DNA of 64,000 nucleotides from assembly GCA_973895155.1 (NCBI GenBank), contig OZ316894.1, forward strand, positions 18,290,001 to 18,354,000, in the 5' to 3' direction. Position 1 is the stretch's first letter; each line of letters starts with the position of its first letter. Of this stretch, positions 22,501 to 34,941 are shown piece by piece. Under the pieces are notes generated by a model. That model worked only from the letters and a program-made list of their open reading frames with translations, ran no database searches and was not told the DNA's origin. Source of the stretch: Marsupella aquatica (lineage: Eukaryota; Marchantiophyta). The position numbers and the translations under genes were made by a program.

Positions 22501-25500
22501 ACAATGAACATTCAAGCTAGTTTTGAAAATTAGCCAAGGTGGCCTTCTATTGCTCCATTGAGTAAGAAAAGCTCACCACTAAATCTGTTTAGGAGGGCTC
22601 CCTACTTCTCCATAGAGTACGGAAAGCAGGCCACTAAATCTGTTTAGGGCTGCAACTAATTCCCAAGAGTCTTTCCTTAGGAGTAGGACCGGCTGACAGT
22701 TAGGAGTATGTTTAGTGTAGAGTCGCCATTTTTTCTGTGGGCAAAATATAGTCAATCACTCACCTAAAAAGAAAAGCAAGTTAATGATACTCAGACTGAA
22801 GTTGAAAAAATTCTGTTTCATTTGCCACCCCTTATTGTAGTATGGGGAATGTACCCAGGAAATACCCTACAACAGTCAGAAACTACTATATAATTGAAAT
22901 AAAATACTCCATTTAACTAGACTGTCTTGTGTGAGAATCACTACAAGACAAATAAGCAAGCATGTTCCAAGATGAGCATGCTATGCCAATGCTTTGGTTG
23001 GCCTCCTTTTTTTCTGGTTGCCTCCTTCTCTCAGGCAGTCCTCGCTGTATTCGCTCTGTCTTCTCAGAATAAAGTTTTATGGGTGTCTTTCCAAAAAAAA
23101 AGATGAGCATGCTATATCTGGAGGTGAAACAGTAGCCACCTAGGCTAAAGTTCAAAAACAAGAAAAAAATGAAGAAGATGTACCAGGATTTATAAATCAG
23201 GGAAAAACAATGTACAATGAGAGGAAAGAGAAAGAGTTCCAAAGAGAACAAACACCTAACCAGAAAAAAGAAAAGCAAATGATGATCATACGTTATTTTT
23301 GTCATGGTCCCTATTTACATACTAAAAATGAACATTCAGTTTCCACCAAGTTCAGAAAAAATGAAGAAGATGTACCAGGATTTATAAATCAGGGAAAAAC
23401 AAAGTACAATGACAGGAAAGAGTTCCAAAGAGAACAAACACCAAACCAGAAAAAATGGCTGACAGAATCCCAAAGTTTGGCAGTGTAACTTACCCTGCAA
23501 CATTCTCTAGTTAGGAGTACAGGTGGCTGGTAACATTCTCTGGTTAGGAGTAAGGGTGGCTTCACAGGACCTTGGGGCACTTTCAATGTTTCTTCTAGTC
23601 CCCAAGGTGTCATCAGGGCCATCCATTGGAGAGATAGAGGATGCTGTTCACTTTACAAATAGTTGGGGGTAGATTATCATATTCTCCATGGAATGAAGTG
23701 GAGCCCAAGTTTTGCTTATATGGAACTCAATTGGCGGGATCCCTTATTATAGAAGTAAATTTGTGTCCCAGATATTAGATGGACCACCCGAGGTCTCTTC
23801 ATCTGGTCACTTAGTCCATTCCTAGTTTGAAATATATTCCAAATCTATCAGAATAAAAGTGGACCCACATGCCCCACCTCGATCATATATTTGTTGGTCA
23901 GAGCAAGCTCCCTAACAAGAGAACTATCTGGCTTGAACTTGGAATGGGTCCGCAACTTGTCTCATAGCAAATTACTCTAGCACCACTTGCTCCAGTTTGC
24001 TTTAAGCACAAATCAATCTATTCATTAAAAATGAATTATTATTCAATTTATGAACATTTGGGCAATAGAAAGTGTACATTTGGCCTTCAAAAAGTGTACA
24101 ATTGGGCAAGAAATAAAGTTGATGACCATTAGATGTACCACCATGTTCATCCTTTGTAAATGAACTAGGATGAGACTCCTTCTAGTCAAGATCATTTTTG
24201 CCACCTCAAATTTACAATTGATCATTTAGGTGTAGAGTATTGTACCATAGTGTACCTTTTGGGTTTAAAAAGTGTACATTTAGAGACCAAAAAGTGAACA
24301 TTTAGAGGCCTAAAAGTGAACAAAATAAAATACACTTTTAATGAATAGGGTGATACAACTGTCCCCGAAGCAAAACCTGGTGGATCCAGGTTACTAAAAT
24401 GAGTGAATAATGTTCTCAACAAAGTAATAAAGGGTACACTTATGTTGGATATGGAGTCGCAAAGGAAATATTGCAGCAAACAAAGAGGAACCAATTTTAG
24501 AACCAATGAGAAGCAAATACACACTGATTCCTGCTCCCCTGATTTCACTCTATCACTCACAATCCTTTGAGCAATACTAGCGATGATACCTAATTTATTG
24601 ACATGGCATTATAGCATTTATTGACATGACATTATAGCAATTGATTATGGACCCCATGAGAAGTTCCCTTTAAAATTCCTGGATACACTTGAACCCACAT
24701 AAAAATGATTTGTCACAAGTAAGAACCATTGATTTGTCACAAGCAAGAACCATTAGTTGTGCAAGAAGAACCAAAATTGACTATTCATGTTTGAGGCAAG
24801 GCAAAGAAAAACACTGTAAACACAGTGGAAATTGAAAGTAACATTTCAATCAAGTAAACAAAGAAATGGGTAAAATAGGCATGAAAGAAAATAATGTTTG
24901 GATGAGTTGTGATTGATGAATCAGTGTTTTCTAGTAATCAGTTTCAATTTTCTATTTAATTTAAACATTTTTGAAAGAAACTATTCTAACATTTACCAAG
25001 GTAACATACAAAACCCAAGAAATTTTTTTTCCCCTCATTATTTTTCAAGGTAGCTTAAGAAACCACTTGGTTACTATGGATAGAGGAGTAACAAACAAAG
25101 ATAAGAAACACCATAACTACTATGGGTAAAGGAATACTAGGGAACTCCAAGACCTTTGAACTATTGGACAAAATAATATTTTGCGTAAATTATATGAAAT
25201 ATTACATGTATTTTATAGACATAGAGATACTAAGCACAACATTTTGCATGGAAAATTACCCTCAATATTACCATGAATATATTAGTATTTATCTTCAATG
25301 AAAATTATACTAATTACCTTCTTATTTGTCTTCAATGAAATTGTACTAACTACCTTTAAAATTCAGTTTATTCTCCAAATAGTGTGAGCAATATATATTA
25401 TATGAGCAATATTTGTGCTACTGTACGTAGCACCCCAATGTTACTTAATGCGTGCAGTAGTATTGTTGGCTTGTAATGGACATTGGTAACTTTAATAGAA

Positions 25501-26679
25501 GCGTCTAGCCTGCAATTTGGGTCTACACCAAGTGTTACAAACACCACTTGCGATGAACAGAGTAGTTCTTTGTATAGTGTGTGGAGGGATACAAACTCTT
25601 TGGCTTCTGAATCTGGTCTTCCTGGTTGAAGCCAATAACTGTCCTAATGTACAAATCCCAAATATGTATTTTTAGTTAAAATTCGCTAAAAATGTAAAAG
25701 GTAAATATGGTATTATAAACTAGAAATTTATAGAAAATTCTCTAAAATATAATATATATTTTTTGATAAAAGAAATATTTACATTAGGCTAAGATTATAT
25801 GTGGTATCACAATACACACGAAGTTAACCTCCCTGCATGCCACAGTCATTCATCTCAATTTTCTGAGAGTGAGTCGCACAATGTCTTTTCTTGGGGTCAT
25901 GAGTTCATCATATAATTCTGAGTAGCAGCGTTCAGCAATACTTTAGACATCTTTCAAAGTCCTAAAAAAATGAACAATCAAATGATATGTTTGAGAATGA
26001 AGCCAAATTAATCCCCAATTCTGGGGAGATACTCTGGTTGGGTGTTTTTGCGTCAAATCACAGCACACCTTAAAACTATGCTTGACATTTGTCACTCTGA
26101 GAAGAAGAATAAATAGCTTAGAAATGCCATTGATCAACTCCAGATTGTCTCAAGCCATGAGAGACTACTGAAAGGCCAATAGCACTGAACACTACAGATG
26201 CACTTGGTTGACAAAGCTTACAACAAGAGGAGTGGGATTTACATCCGTTTCAGGACACTAGTATTGTTCACCATATCAAGGCCTCACTGTGGTTGAACTG
26301 CGATGGACTTATTTAAAATAGGAAGCAACTTAGTTATAGAAACCCGAACATGACAATGCACATGACAGCTAGTAAGAGGAGGCTGAAGTCTACAGTTACT
26401 TAGCTCTTGCTATCAACGTTACTTCTTGAGAACCTTGTTTGTGGTAGTAGTAAGCTGAACAGGATGAAGAACTTTTGGGACGCTCGTGGAGCCACCTGAT
26501 GGTGGCTTGTCAGGGTTTCATTGCCCTACTAGTTTCTGTGGCCCTTTGGGCCGGCCTGTGTGTCTTCCCAGGAGCTGTATCCGGTCTGTTCCTTTTGATT
26601 GGAAGGCTTGTGTTCCTTCCCTTGGTATCGATGGACTTCACACTGTCTCATTCAGTCACTTCTGTATACATCTTACTAG
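22501..26679. other. AT-rich intergenic DNA with scattered repeats
   Basis: No gene recognised. Repeats seen: AGAAGATGTACCAGGATTTA with TAAATCAGGGAAAAACAA at 23173 and 23367, with shared flanks (AGTTCCAAAGAGAACAAACA); ATGATGATCATACGTTATTT at 23279; and a cluster of AAAAAGTGTACATTTxG phrases at 24070-24320. ORFs are short and without domains. Confidence 0.5.
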
Positions 26680-26960
26680 TAATTCGCTAAGAGAAGCTAG
26701 AGTTGGGGTCTAGGCTTCTAGAGTGAAGCCTCTAAGCCAGGCCATAACTCTAGGGTCCAACCAAATGTAGGTGGATGGAGAGCAAGATGGGATGTCAAAA
26801 TGATGATCATTCATGCTTATTTTTGTCACGTCTCTATTGTCATTCAAAGCAATGGGCATTCATGGGGCATTCATGCTCATCTTCAAAGTGCAAAATGATG
26901 ATCATTCATGCTTATTTTTGTCATCGTCTCTTTTGTGATTCAAAGAATAGGCATTCAGGT
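26680..26960 (+). repeat. dispersed repeat copy with doubled ATGATGATCATTCATG end
   Basis: It begins with GAAGCTAGAGTTGGGGTCTA, GGCTTCTAGAGTGAAGCCTC and CATAACTCTAGGGTCCAACC. Then CAAAATGATGATCATTCATG and CTTATTTTTGTCA occur at 26804 and again at 26893. It is the clearest copy of the family and is the reverse complement of the 9.4-kb copy. Confidence 0.65.
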
Positions 26961-27459
26961 CGGTCTTCGAAGTGCTGTAAGTTTTGGTGAGACATTGACC
27001 ACATCATGATTCTCTCAAATATGTTCAAGGATATCTTGTCACTGGCTAGAAGCGTTTCTCTTCAATATTCCTTGTTCACTTGAAAGCTTAAATTGGTCGT
27101 GCAGCCTTTCAATCTCGTTTCTTGACTGTTTCTCCACCTCTTTTTCCCTCTCGTACTTGTTGCTCCCCATTATCTGTTTTCTGCCATCATTTCTTTAGTA
27201 TCTCGAATGGTTTTCTGGTTTCGAGGAGACATGAAGTGGAAACAATTAGACATCCAAAGCAGGAAAATGACGAATTTGTATGGGTGTCTCTACAGTTTCA
27301 CTTTGTCTGTCTATTTCTACGAATGGAGAATTGGACAGGTTGAGCTAAGTTGCTGTAACTTAATGGCCACGTTGTTATATCCACACTTCGCTTCCAGTCC
27401 TTCGATAGCACGAGAGTTCTGTCGTGCAGATGAAATTTGACACCACTCTTCTCAATGTG

Positions 27460-28034
27460 ATGGCTTCAGTAGCTGGGGATTTGTTCTGAGTAGGGGTTGT
27501 TGTTGGATACCCAGACGGGAGTTGGAGCTGTCCTTTCTTTCGCTCAACTGGTTCTTTCTCTTGTGCCTAGAAGTGCACGCCGTGTAAGAGTTCTTGGGGT
27601 TGATTCGGAAGTGGGATTGGACTTCTCAGGATCGCTTTCAAGATCAGGACTGTGGAGCTTGATGGGACATCGTTAAATTGCAGATATGGGATACTGCGGG
27701 CCAAAAACAATTCCGACCAATCACCACAGGCTGAAGTCTAATTGTCGAACGTTTGGGCAATTGAGCTTAATCCCCTTTTTTATTTGTAGTGAGGCTCTAT
27801 GTCGATTGGGCCTGGCTCGTTGACACTAATTTTTTCATTCGTGCATTTGATTTGTTACCTGACTGATGAATCAAGCTCTGCATGGAATAACGTGGTGAAA
27901 GTTGCCTGAGCTGATCTATTCGAAGAATCTGGCGTCGTCACGTGCTAAGAATGGGCTATCGCTTGCAGCTCACTATGGGGGACCAATGGGAAAATTACTT
28001 GTCTACGATGTAACGAACGAGTCTTCGTTCAACA
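27460..28034 (+). pseudogene. Rab GTPase pseudogene, RabE/Rab8 type
   Basis: Decayed copy of a small Rab GTPase of the plant RabE (Rab8-like, secretory traffic) group. ATGGCTTCAG at 27460 is followed by a damaged P-loop region (27505-27560, GVG kept, Lys-Ser lost). Next come FKIRTVELDG (about 27636-27665) and, after a one-base deletion, LQIWDTAGQ (about 27680-27703), then QFRPITT. About 240 bases then intervene, probably an intron ending TTGCAG at 27968. The segment 27969-28034 reads HYGGPMGKLLVYDVTNESSF, which matches the RabE form (AMGILLVYDVTDESSFNN) better than RabD. A donor-like GT follows at 28035, and no later exons were found. In-frame stops and frameshifts rule out a working protein. 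Because it seems to keep an intron, a DNA-level duplication is more likely than a retrocopy. Confidence 0.8.
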
Positions 28035-28991
28035 GTACTGTTTTCTTCTCCTCTGACTTGATATAATTTGCAATTTGGAAACTTGCTTGACAGGCTAAGC
28101 TCAAATCGGTAACGAGTTTGAACTTTACCCTAAACTCGCGTAAGACCGCGAGTTCCCATAAATTCTATCTAAATCTTGTTTTTCATGAGACCAGATGAAT
28201 TTATATATTTACCTACGTCTGGTTGATACGCATTGTTTCCTGGGCCATGTGAAGGGACGGGATTTACTTCCGATTTGCTTGGACGATGTGGCAACTTGCA
28301 CTCAACATCAGTCTAGTAGGACACATCATTCTGACTCACGACAAAGGCGTGATTGCCTGCTGTAATTTGTGAGAACTAACTTGTGTCCGACAAGCCAGTA
28401 TTTGGATTGTATGGAGCAGAAGACAAGTTACAATAATGGAGTCACTGATGCCGATGTCTGGAAATCGAAATGAATTTTTTTTAACGTAGCACTACGGCAA
28501 TGCTTTTCGTGGCTGATGCATTCTCAGTAGGATTGGACTTCTATTCGTCATCACTAACAAAACCCTGCTGCACACGAACGAATCTATTCCCACGTATCCA
28601 TTGGGACTACAAAGCGCACAAACGAAGACTCCTCTTCCACCCGGCTTGGCCAAGCCTAAGATCAACACAGGTGTCACAAAATCACAAAATCTGAACCAAC
28701 AGAGGTACATATTTTCTGTACCTCTGATTCCATGGTCTATGTTAAGGAGGTCTCAACAAATAATTTTCATTCTTATACTAATCAACACAACCGAAGCAGA
28801 CCGATTCACAGACTGACTGCTACAACAGCTGAATTCGCGTTCCAAGCTGAGGAACAAGACCGGAAACTCTTGAAATCCATAGAACATTCGATTTTAACAA
28901 GGAGGACAATTGAAGTCAGTTGAGATTGGATTGACATAGCGACCGAATCAATCGATAAATATAAGAATTGGATATGCCGAAAGGATAGTAC
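28035..28991. other. intergenic; 3' flank of the 29-30 kb gene
   Basis: No gene seen. Plus-strand and minus-strand ORFs of 60-72 aa overlap at 28492-28923 and have no recognisable domain. No perfect AATAAA was found near the minus-strand stop at 28992. Confidence 0.45.
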
Positions 28992-30029
28992 TCATTGCAA
29001 AGAAGTTGTCAAAATGAATCTGGAAACATCTTCCATGCCGGCCTCGCTGTAAAAAGAGGCAAGTTGTTCTCTAATCTCATCCCAGCTGCCATCCACAGCA
29101 CCCAGATCGAGCAGAAATGCAGCCTGATCTAAAGCAACTTGTCCTGCAGTCTTACCCTTTAGCAGGTCTTCCTTTCGTCCCTCCTCAGTCACTCTCTCTT
29201 TCATGAATTCCACTTGCTCATCTCCCCATCCTGCAATTTCAGCCACAGTCTCATAGCCGCAACCAAGAGTCCACCAAGGTGATTTCAATGCAATTCTTGC
29301 CGCTTCTTTGGCTTCCAGCTTGCGCCCTACCTTGAGCAGAAGCTGTCCATTGAAAACATAGGGCCTCCCAAATCCCGGAAAAAGCTGCCTGCAGTAGAAC
29401 TCTCCCGTGACCAATGCAGAGATCTCATCACCTTTAGCTAAGTGACTCAGAGCCAGGCGTTCACACACATCCGGAAACTTCCCCACCTTCTTCATCAAGT
29501 AGACATCCACACTTCCCACTTTGGAAGCACCAAAGTCCCCTCTGCTGTACAACTTCTGCCCCATCTCCCCAGCCATTGAGTAGACTCTATCCTCCCCACT
29601 GCTACTGCTCTCTTCCTCCACCATTGCACGATGTATGTACTCCCTCATGTTCTTTGCCAGGAGAGTCACTCCATGCTTGTGCACTGACACTACGGGAATG
29701 TCCATTCCTTCCACTGGCGTTGGCCATCGCAGCAGTGCTGTCAAACTTCCATCAGAAGCTGGCTGTTCAGAGAGAGGAATTGCCAGGGGGAACAATCCTT
29801 TTCTTCTCTCATAAGGAGAGCAGGCTACCTCTCCCTTTGCCTGGAGCACGCTGAGAAGCGATGGAAGGTAGGGTTGGGGCTCTAGACCTGCCACGTCTTG
29901 GATGAATGTCACCAGCTCGGGTGGTGCCGAGGTGGTCATTGACAGTCCTGCTCTAGTAACCTGCCTTCCAAACGACCCAGCTCTGAACTTGGGCGCACAT
30001 CTCAGCGGAATAATACCCACAGCCTCCAT
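28992..30029 (-). CDS. conserved plant protein, probably plastid-targeted ('cyclin delta-3'-like)
   Basis: Intact single-exon ORF of 345 aa from the ATG at 30029. The frame stays open to 30200 without another ATG, so 30029 is the first usable start. Residues 1-33 are basic and Ser/Thr/Ala-containing with almost no acid, like a chloroplast transit peptide. The mature part is well ordered: ELVTFIQDVAGLEPQPYLPS (38-58), GLFPLAIPLSEQP (78-90), LRWPTPVEGMDIPVVSVHK (100-118), REYIHRAMVEEE (129-140), FPGFGRPYVFNGQLLLKVGR (217-236), then AARIALKSPWWTLGCGY (243-259). Residues 190-345 are helical and TPR-like in texture. From memory it resembles the plant family annotated as cyclin delta-3 in Arabidopsis (At4g34090), a plastid protein with no shown cyclin role. 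That link is unverified. No function is assigned. Confidence 0.85.
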   Translation of the reverse strand: MEAVGIIPLRCAPKFRAGSFGRQVTRAGLSMTTSAPPELVTFIQDVAGLEPQPYLPSLLSVLQAKGEVACSPYERRKGLFPLAIPLSEQPASDGSLTALLRWPTPVEGMDIPVVSVHKHGVTLLAKNMREYIHRAMVEEESSSSGEDRVYSMAGEMGQKLYSRGDFGASKVGSVDVYLMKKVGKFPDVCERLALSHLAKGDEISALVTGEFYCRQLFPGFGRPYVFNGQLLLKVGRKLEAKEAARIALKSPWWTLGCGYETVAEIAGWGDEQVEFMKERVTEEGRKEDLLKGKTAGQVALDQAAFLLDLGAVDGSWDEIREQLASFYSEAGMEDVSRFILTTSLQ

Positions 30030-32584
30030 TTTGCGAGCACTGGCTACCAATCTGGACAATTGGGTTTCTCCCTTTGTTTCGGGAGTCTTCACCAGTCGTC
30101 CGTCTTTCTCCAGTGAGCTAAGTTCCGGACGACAATGTCCCGAAATCAGTGATCTTTGCAGCTTTTGAAGGCTCCATGGCAGAGGAGGAAATTGTGGCAC
30201 AATCCTTCAGACCAAACTCCTTCTTTGCTAGTTGTGCGTTTCCTTCTGATGGCGCCAGAATAGTTCTCTCTGCGTTATCAGTCTACAAGAAATACCTTTC
30301 AATCAGTAATCCTTACATTCTAGACATAGGATTGCTACGGCAAAAATCTCTTCGATTGCAATCCTTGGTGTGTTGTTTCGGTCCGTTTGCCATGGCCCCT
30401 GTTCTCACTTCTACTCGTCAGCGTCTCAGTAATCCAATTTCCATGGCAGAGCATCTTTCTTCTTCCTATTCAATCCACAAAGCTGACTGATGTGAGGTCC
30501 TCTATGCCCTTATGGGAAGCCAAGTGGAAGTATAGCAATCACTCGCTGGATGAGGCCCAACAAAGGCCTTGGTGTGGTTTGCCCCCATACCAAGTACCTT
30601 CTTGTTTCCAAAAGGCTTTCAAGGGCAAATTTTGACACTCAATATGTCCCTTAATATCGAATAAAATTCACTAGTCTTGGGTTTGTTAGAAGCAATTTGG
30701 AGATTTATTTCCAATGAATGTCATATTCTTACTTTTACAAGAAGTGAGAGTTATAAAAAATCATATATGAGGGGATTGATGTCTCCTAGTGGGCCAGGGG
30801 AGCCCAAGTTGTGAGGTGTGGCGGTTGCACTACTAAGGGGAAATGTTGAGCGAAAATGACTATATCTCCTCAATGGGAAGTCCGATGGAGTACTTCCTAG
30901 GTACGTCCAAAAGCTCTCAAGGAGGACTATTCCCTCCTGATCTCAGAGGGGGTGCCTTTGGTCCTCGGGGTTTGCAAGGGCTGTCCCACTCACTTGCCAA
31001 TCGTGCCTAAACAACAGCCAAGTCGAGTTCAATTCCCAAGGGAGCTTGCGTTGGGGAGACAACACAAAATAGGCCTTGGTGTTGAGACCCAAGTGCATCA
31101 TGCCCTTGGACTCCCAGTTGAGTGGGATTTGTAGAAATGATTGCTAGAGTCGGGGCCGAATTGGTCCCGATGCTTGGGATAAACTAGCTATTTAGGCCAT
31201 GGGCATGTCCAGGAGGCAGGGGGTTCAGCTGGTGACAAATTGAAAGTGGGTGATCCTCTCTTTAGCTTTATCGCAAGGCCTACTTACTAATGATTGTTGA
31301 GCTTGAGGCAAAACAACAATCTTGGGATCCGAGATCAAGACAATTTACTTACTAATGGGTTATGTTGGTTGCTTGTGCAGACAGTTTAGGCTCTTGAGCA
31401 ATGGTAGTGCTAAGGAGCAAACACTACTCATTTCATATGGAAGTTGCCATAGGCGGTGATACGTTCATAGAGTTGCTTGGCCGTAGAGTTTTGTGTAGGT
31501 GTTTGGGCACCAAAAGTACCTAGGCAAAGGTATTGGGTTTGGTGAGGGCACCGAGTGGCTAGGTCCACCACTCCCCACCACTTGCAAAGTTCTGAAGGCT
31601 TGAACACCCTAAAACTAAAGAAAATATTGGGGATTTTTAACACTTTTTTTTACCTCTATTGATTTTGGATGTTTCTTGAAATATCATAAATCTTTTTAAA
31701 ATACCCCCAAATACCCATAATTTTCTTTCAAAAAACAATAAGGTGTTTCCTTAGAACAAATCACATTGGGAATAAATGACACTATGCTTTGTCGCACGTG
31801 CTATGTCATTTTTGCCTAAGTTCTCTCCCTGAAGATAGGGGAACTACAATACAAGTTTTCTGGAACATAACCAGGACTTGGTCAACGATGACTCTTAACC
31901 AAAGTACGAGGCTCTCCCTGAACACTTAAAATTTGTAAGCAAAGCAGCCATGACTCTGCTAGAACGACACCAGGACTCCAGAGGGAAGAAGCATCTGGCA
32001 AAGCATCAACCAAGACTCTCAACCAACTTTGATATTGAAACAATGCAAACACCCAGAAGAGTACAAAGCACACTCAAGGGCAAAGGCTCATGAATTATTG
32101 ACCAAATTAAGTACCACCCAAGTCCCATGGTGTGGTTAAACCCTACTTTCAAATTGGATGCAATGCAAGCCGCAAAAAGTGAAGGGTGTGAAATTTGCCA
32201 AACAGAGTCTTGGTTGATGTTTTGCCAAAATGTTTTTTCCCTGCAGACCTGGTTGCCATTCTGGCAACAATTCATTCAGTGGAGTTCAGTTATGGTTACT
32301 TGGCTAACAAAGACTAAGTGTTCAAGGAAAGTCCCATAATTTGCCTGTTGTAGTTTTGATTCAATTTGTTGTGGCAAACTCATGGTTCTTGGACATGAGT
32401 CAGGATTATTGCTCTGGTAATGAAACTGTGAAGTTTGGGTTTGTTTATCAATTTGTAAAGACTCTTCACCCTTCACATTGCTGGTGGTACCATGGCTAAA
32501 GCTTCTGTCGACTGATCCAAGGGAACAAAAACTGAAGGGTGCCAGAGCACAAATTTGAAGTCCAAGCCAGAACAGAAACCAAAC
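30030..32584. other. 5' flank of the previous gene and intergenic DNA
   Basis: The first 250 bases would hold the minus-strand leader and promoter; no clear TATA box was placed. Beyond that, several ORFs of 60-110 aa on both strands have no domain. No ordered repeat seen. Confidence 0.45.
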
Positions 32585-33172
32585 TTATCAGGTCGGAGCA
32601 GACAACACACCTCAAGGACTGGGATGGACAAATGCACGGGACCAAGAATGGAGAGCATTAACTTGACATAGATTCAACGCATTGTCAAAAAATGTAATCT
32701 AATATTTCAAACCGAACTTACCAGGCCGGAGCAAACAGCACACCTTGGGGACTGGGATGGACAATGTACGGGCCCAAGAATGGAGAGCAGATGGACAAAT
32801 GTACGGGCCAAAGAATGGAGAGCATTAACTTGACCTAGATTCAACGCATTTCAAAAAGTGTAATCTAATATTTCAAACCAAACTTATTAGGCCAAAGAAT
32901 GGAGAGCATTAACTTGACCTAGATTCAACCCATTTCAAAAAGTGTAATCTAATATTTCAAACCAAACTTATTAGGCCAAAGAATGGAGACCATTAACTTG
33001 ACCTAGATTCAACCCATTTCAAAAAGTGTAATCTAATATTTCAAACCAAACTTATTAGGCCGGAGCAAACAGCACGCCTTGGGGACTGGGATGGACAATG
33101 TACTGGCCCAAGAATGGAGAGCATAACTTGACGTAGATTCAAACCATTGTCAAAAAGTGTAATCTAATATTT
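32585..33172. repeat. tandem array, 84-bp unit with composite ends
   Basis: The inner unit GCCAAAGAATGGAGAGCATT, then AACTTGACCTAGATTCAAC and TTTCAAAxxxAACTTATTAG starts at 32891 and 32975 and again at 33059, exactly 84 bases apart. The outer copies carry an inserted GGAGCAAACAGCACxCCTTG GGGACTGGGATGGACAATGT block. Five to six copies in all. Confidence 0.9.
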
Positions 33173-33520
33173 GCCCAACCTCAACCGCTCACATAGACTT
33201 TACAGTTTACACCCACATACCAAAGATGTGAGGGTGGCCAATAGGATACACCTTTGCCACGTTTGTTGGGAAGTACAAAAGACAGGTGGACGACACGTCA
33301 CCTCTGAAGGGACAATTTGGGCCTGTATTGACATTCTGTGAAGCAACAGCCATTCGGAAATCGGTGGACGAGAAGGTAGAATGATGGATAGACGAATTCA
33401 ATAATGGACTGTGATTACTTTGTGAGGAGTTGGGGCTCCTGTTGAAGTTAGGATGAAGATAGCTCTGGTCCAGACCGACTCCTCTGGCTTGCAGTGAGAC
33501 GAAATCGATGAATTCTTGTC

Positions 33521-34308
33521 ATGGCGGGTGCCAAGAGGCTCTCCATGGTGCAGCGTCTCGGCGTTCTCGCAGCTTTTAATGTAGGAGTTTATTTGGCTTA
33601 TGTTCAAATCATCGAGGTGAGTTTGATTGTGTTTTTAGTTCAATTGTCTGATCGAATTTGTCTAGCGTTGATGTTTCTTTCTTTCAAGTGTGCATGTGAA
33701 TGCTGAATGGAAATCGTGTTTGGGTAAACTTACCGAGGTATGGAAGAGACACGAAAAGGAATTAGTAAAGAAGCGAAGGGGAACCCTGTTCTCTGTGACG
33801 GAAATGTCAGACTTCAAGTTCAGATTTCCCGTTTATCGATGCTCGATCTTTGTCGGACAATCCCTCCACAAACTTTTCAGGTCAAGTGCTGGTTTCAGTG
33901 GTAGGAGTAGGCTTAAAGATGTGGGACGAGAGACACGGAGATGATATTTTGCAGTCCAGTGACTGACCAAAGAACGGAATGGGGCGGATAGAACATAGAA
34001 CGCAAGAATTCGAAGAGAAGGTTTTGAAATATCAGCAAGGAAGAAGGTTTGTGTACGTGATTAGGGTCTCCAATTTTGTCATCGTAATTGTAATAATTTT
34101 ATGGACTTAGTAAGCTTTTCAGTCCCATGACTCTCCGGGAATGCTTTGGATGGTTAAAACGAGGAAAGGGATGAAGTCTTGCATGGTCCGGATAATGTGT
34201 GACCATAAAGGAGGACAAGGAACTTGGATTTGCAAAAAGGAATGTCTGCGATCTCTGACCCAATTCGACCATCGTAATAGCATTGTTGAAAGATCTTCCA
34301 GAATCTAA
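33521..34308 (+). CDS. possible two-exon small membrane protein gene (weak)
   Basis: The ATG at 33521 opens a 32-codon frame with a hydrophobic stretch (RLGVLAAFNVGVYLAYVQII) that ends at GAG followed by GTGAGT at 33617. A matching acceptor TTTTCAG ends at 34122 and continues in phase for 61 codons to TAA at 34306-34308, giving a 93-aa product. The second part is basic and Cys-containing. I recognise no family. Support is limited to good splice signals, phase agreement and a plausible N-terminus. It could be noncoding or the start of a different gene. Confidence 0.3.
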
Positions 34309-34941
34309 GTAAAGACAAAGTACGCAGCAAATAAAAATGCATTTGCCACCTGGTTCCTTCTCCTATAGGTGCTGTATCCTCGGCCACCCCATAAGTGGAA
34401 GTGAGCTTTTACCATGGACCTTAGGAGTGGTCGATTCTCTTCGTAGAGACTGCCCTTCTGTTGGTACATCACGATGTGGTCGAAGAATTGGGTCCAATTC
34501 ATATCTCCGCTGATGTATCTATCAATCTTTTCTGAATTTATTTTTGGTTGTAATGCAGCGTTCAAAGCAACGAGGTGGGAGTTTTTCCAAGGATGGATAC
34601 GAGTATTGGGGCATGTTTAGAGAGCCTAAGCATAAACGCGAAGAAAAGGACAAAACAATGAATGAAGATAGTGTCCAAGGATGACCAGAATAGTTGTTGA
34701 TTGCTGAAATACATTGTTGTTGCTCACTTCTGCTTCTAGATCGATTATTTTATAGGATAAACTACAGTACTGTATTCTTGGATCTAAATCCTTAAAGGCT
34801 CAGGGACAAAGACTTGACGGAGAAGGGCGTCATTGCTGGTCCTTAAGCCTTTGATTGACAGTTTTAGAGAGATCCGAGCTCTGGGACACATTGGGAAATT
34901 GGGTAATTGCTGGAAGATATTCAGAGCTTTGCGGAGCAGAT

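Noticed and set aside
34305-34565. 86-aa minus ORF with GDMNWTQFFDHIVMYQQKGS
   Set aside because: Looks protein-like but has no recognised family or clear splice partners, and it starts in the region of the weak plus-strand candidate.
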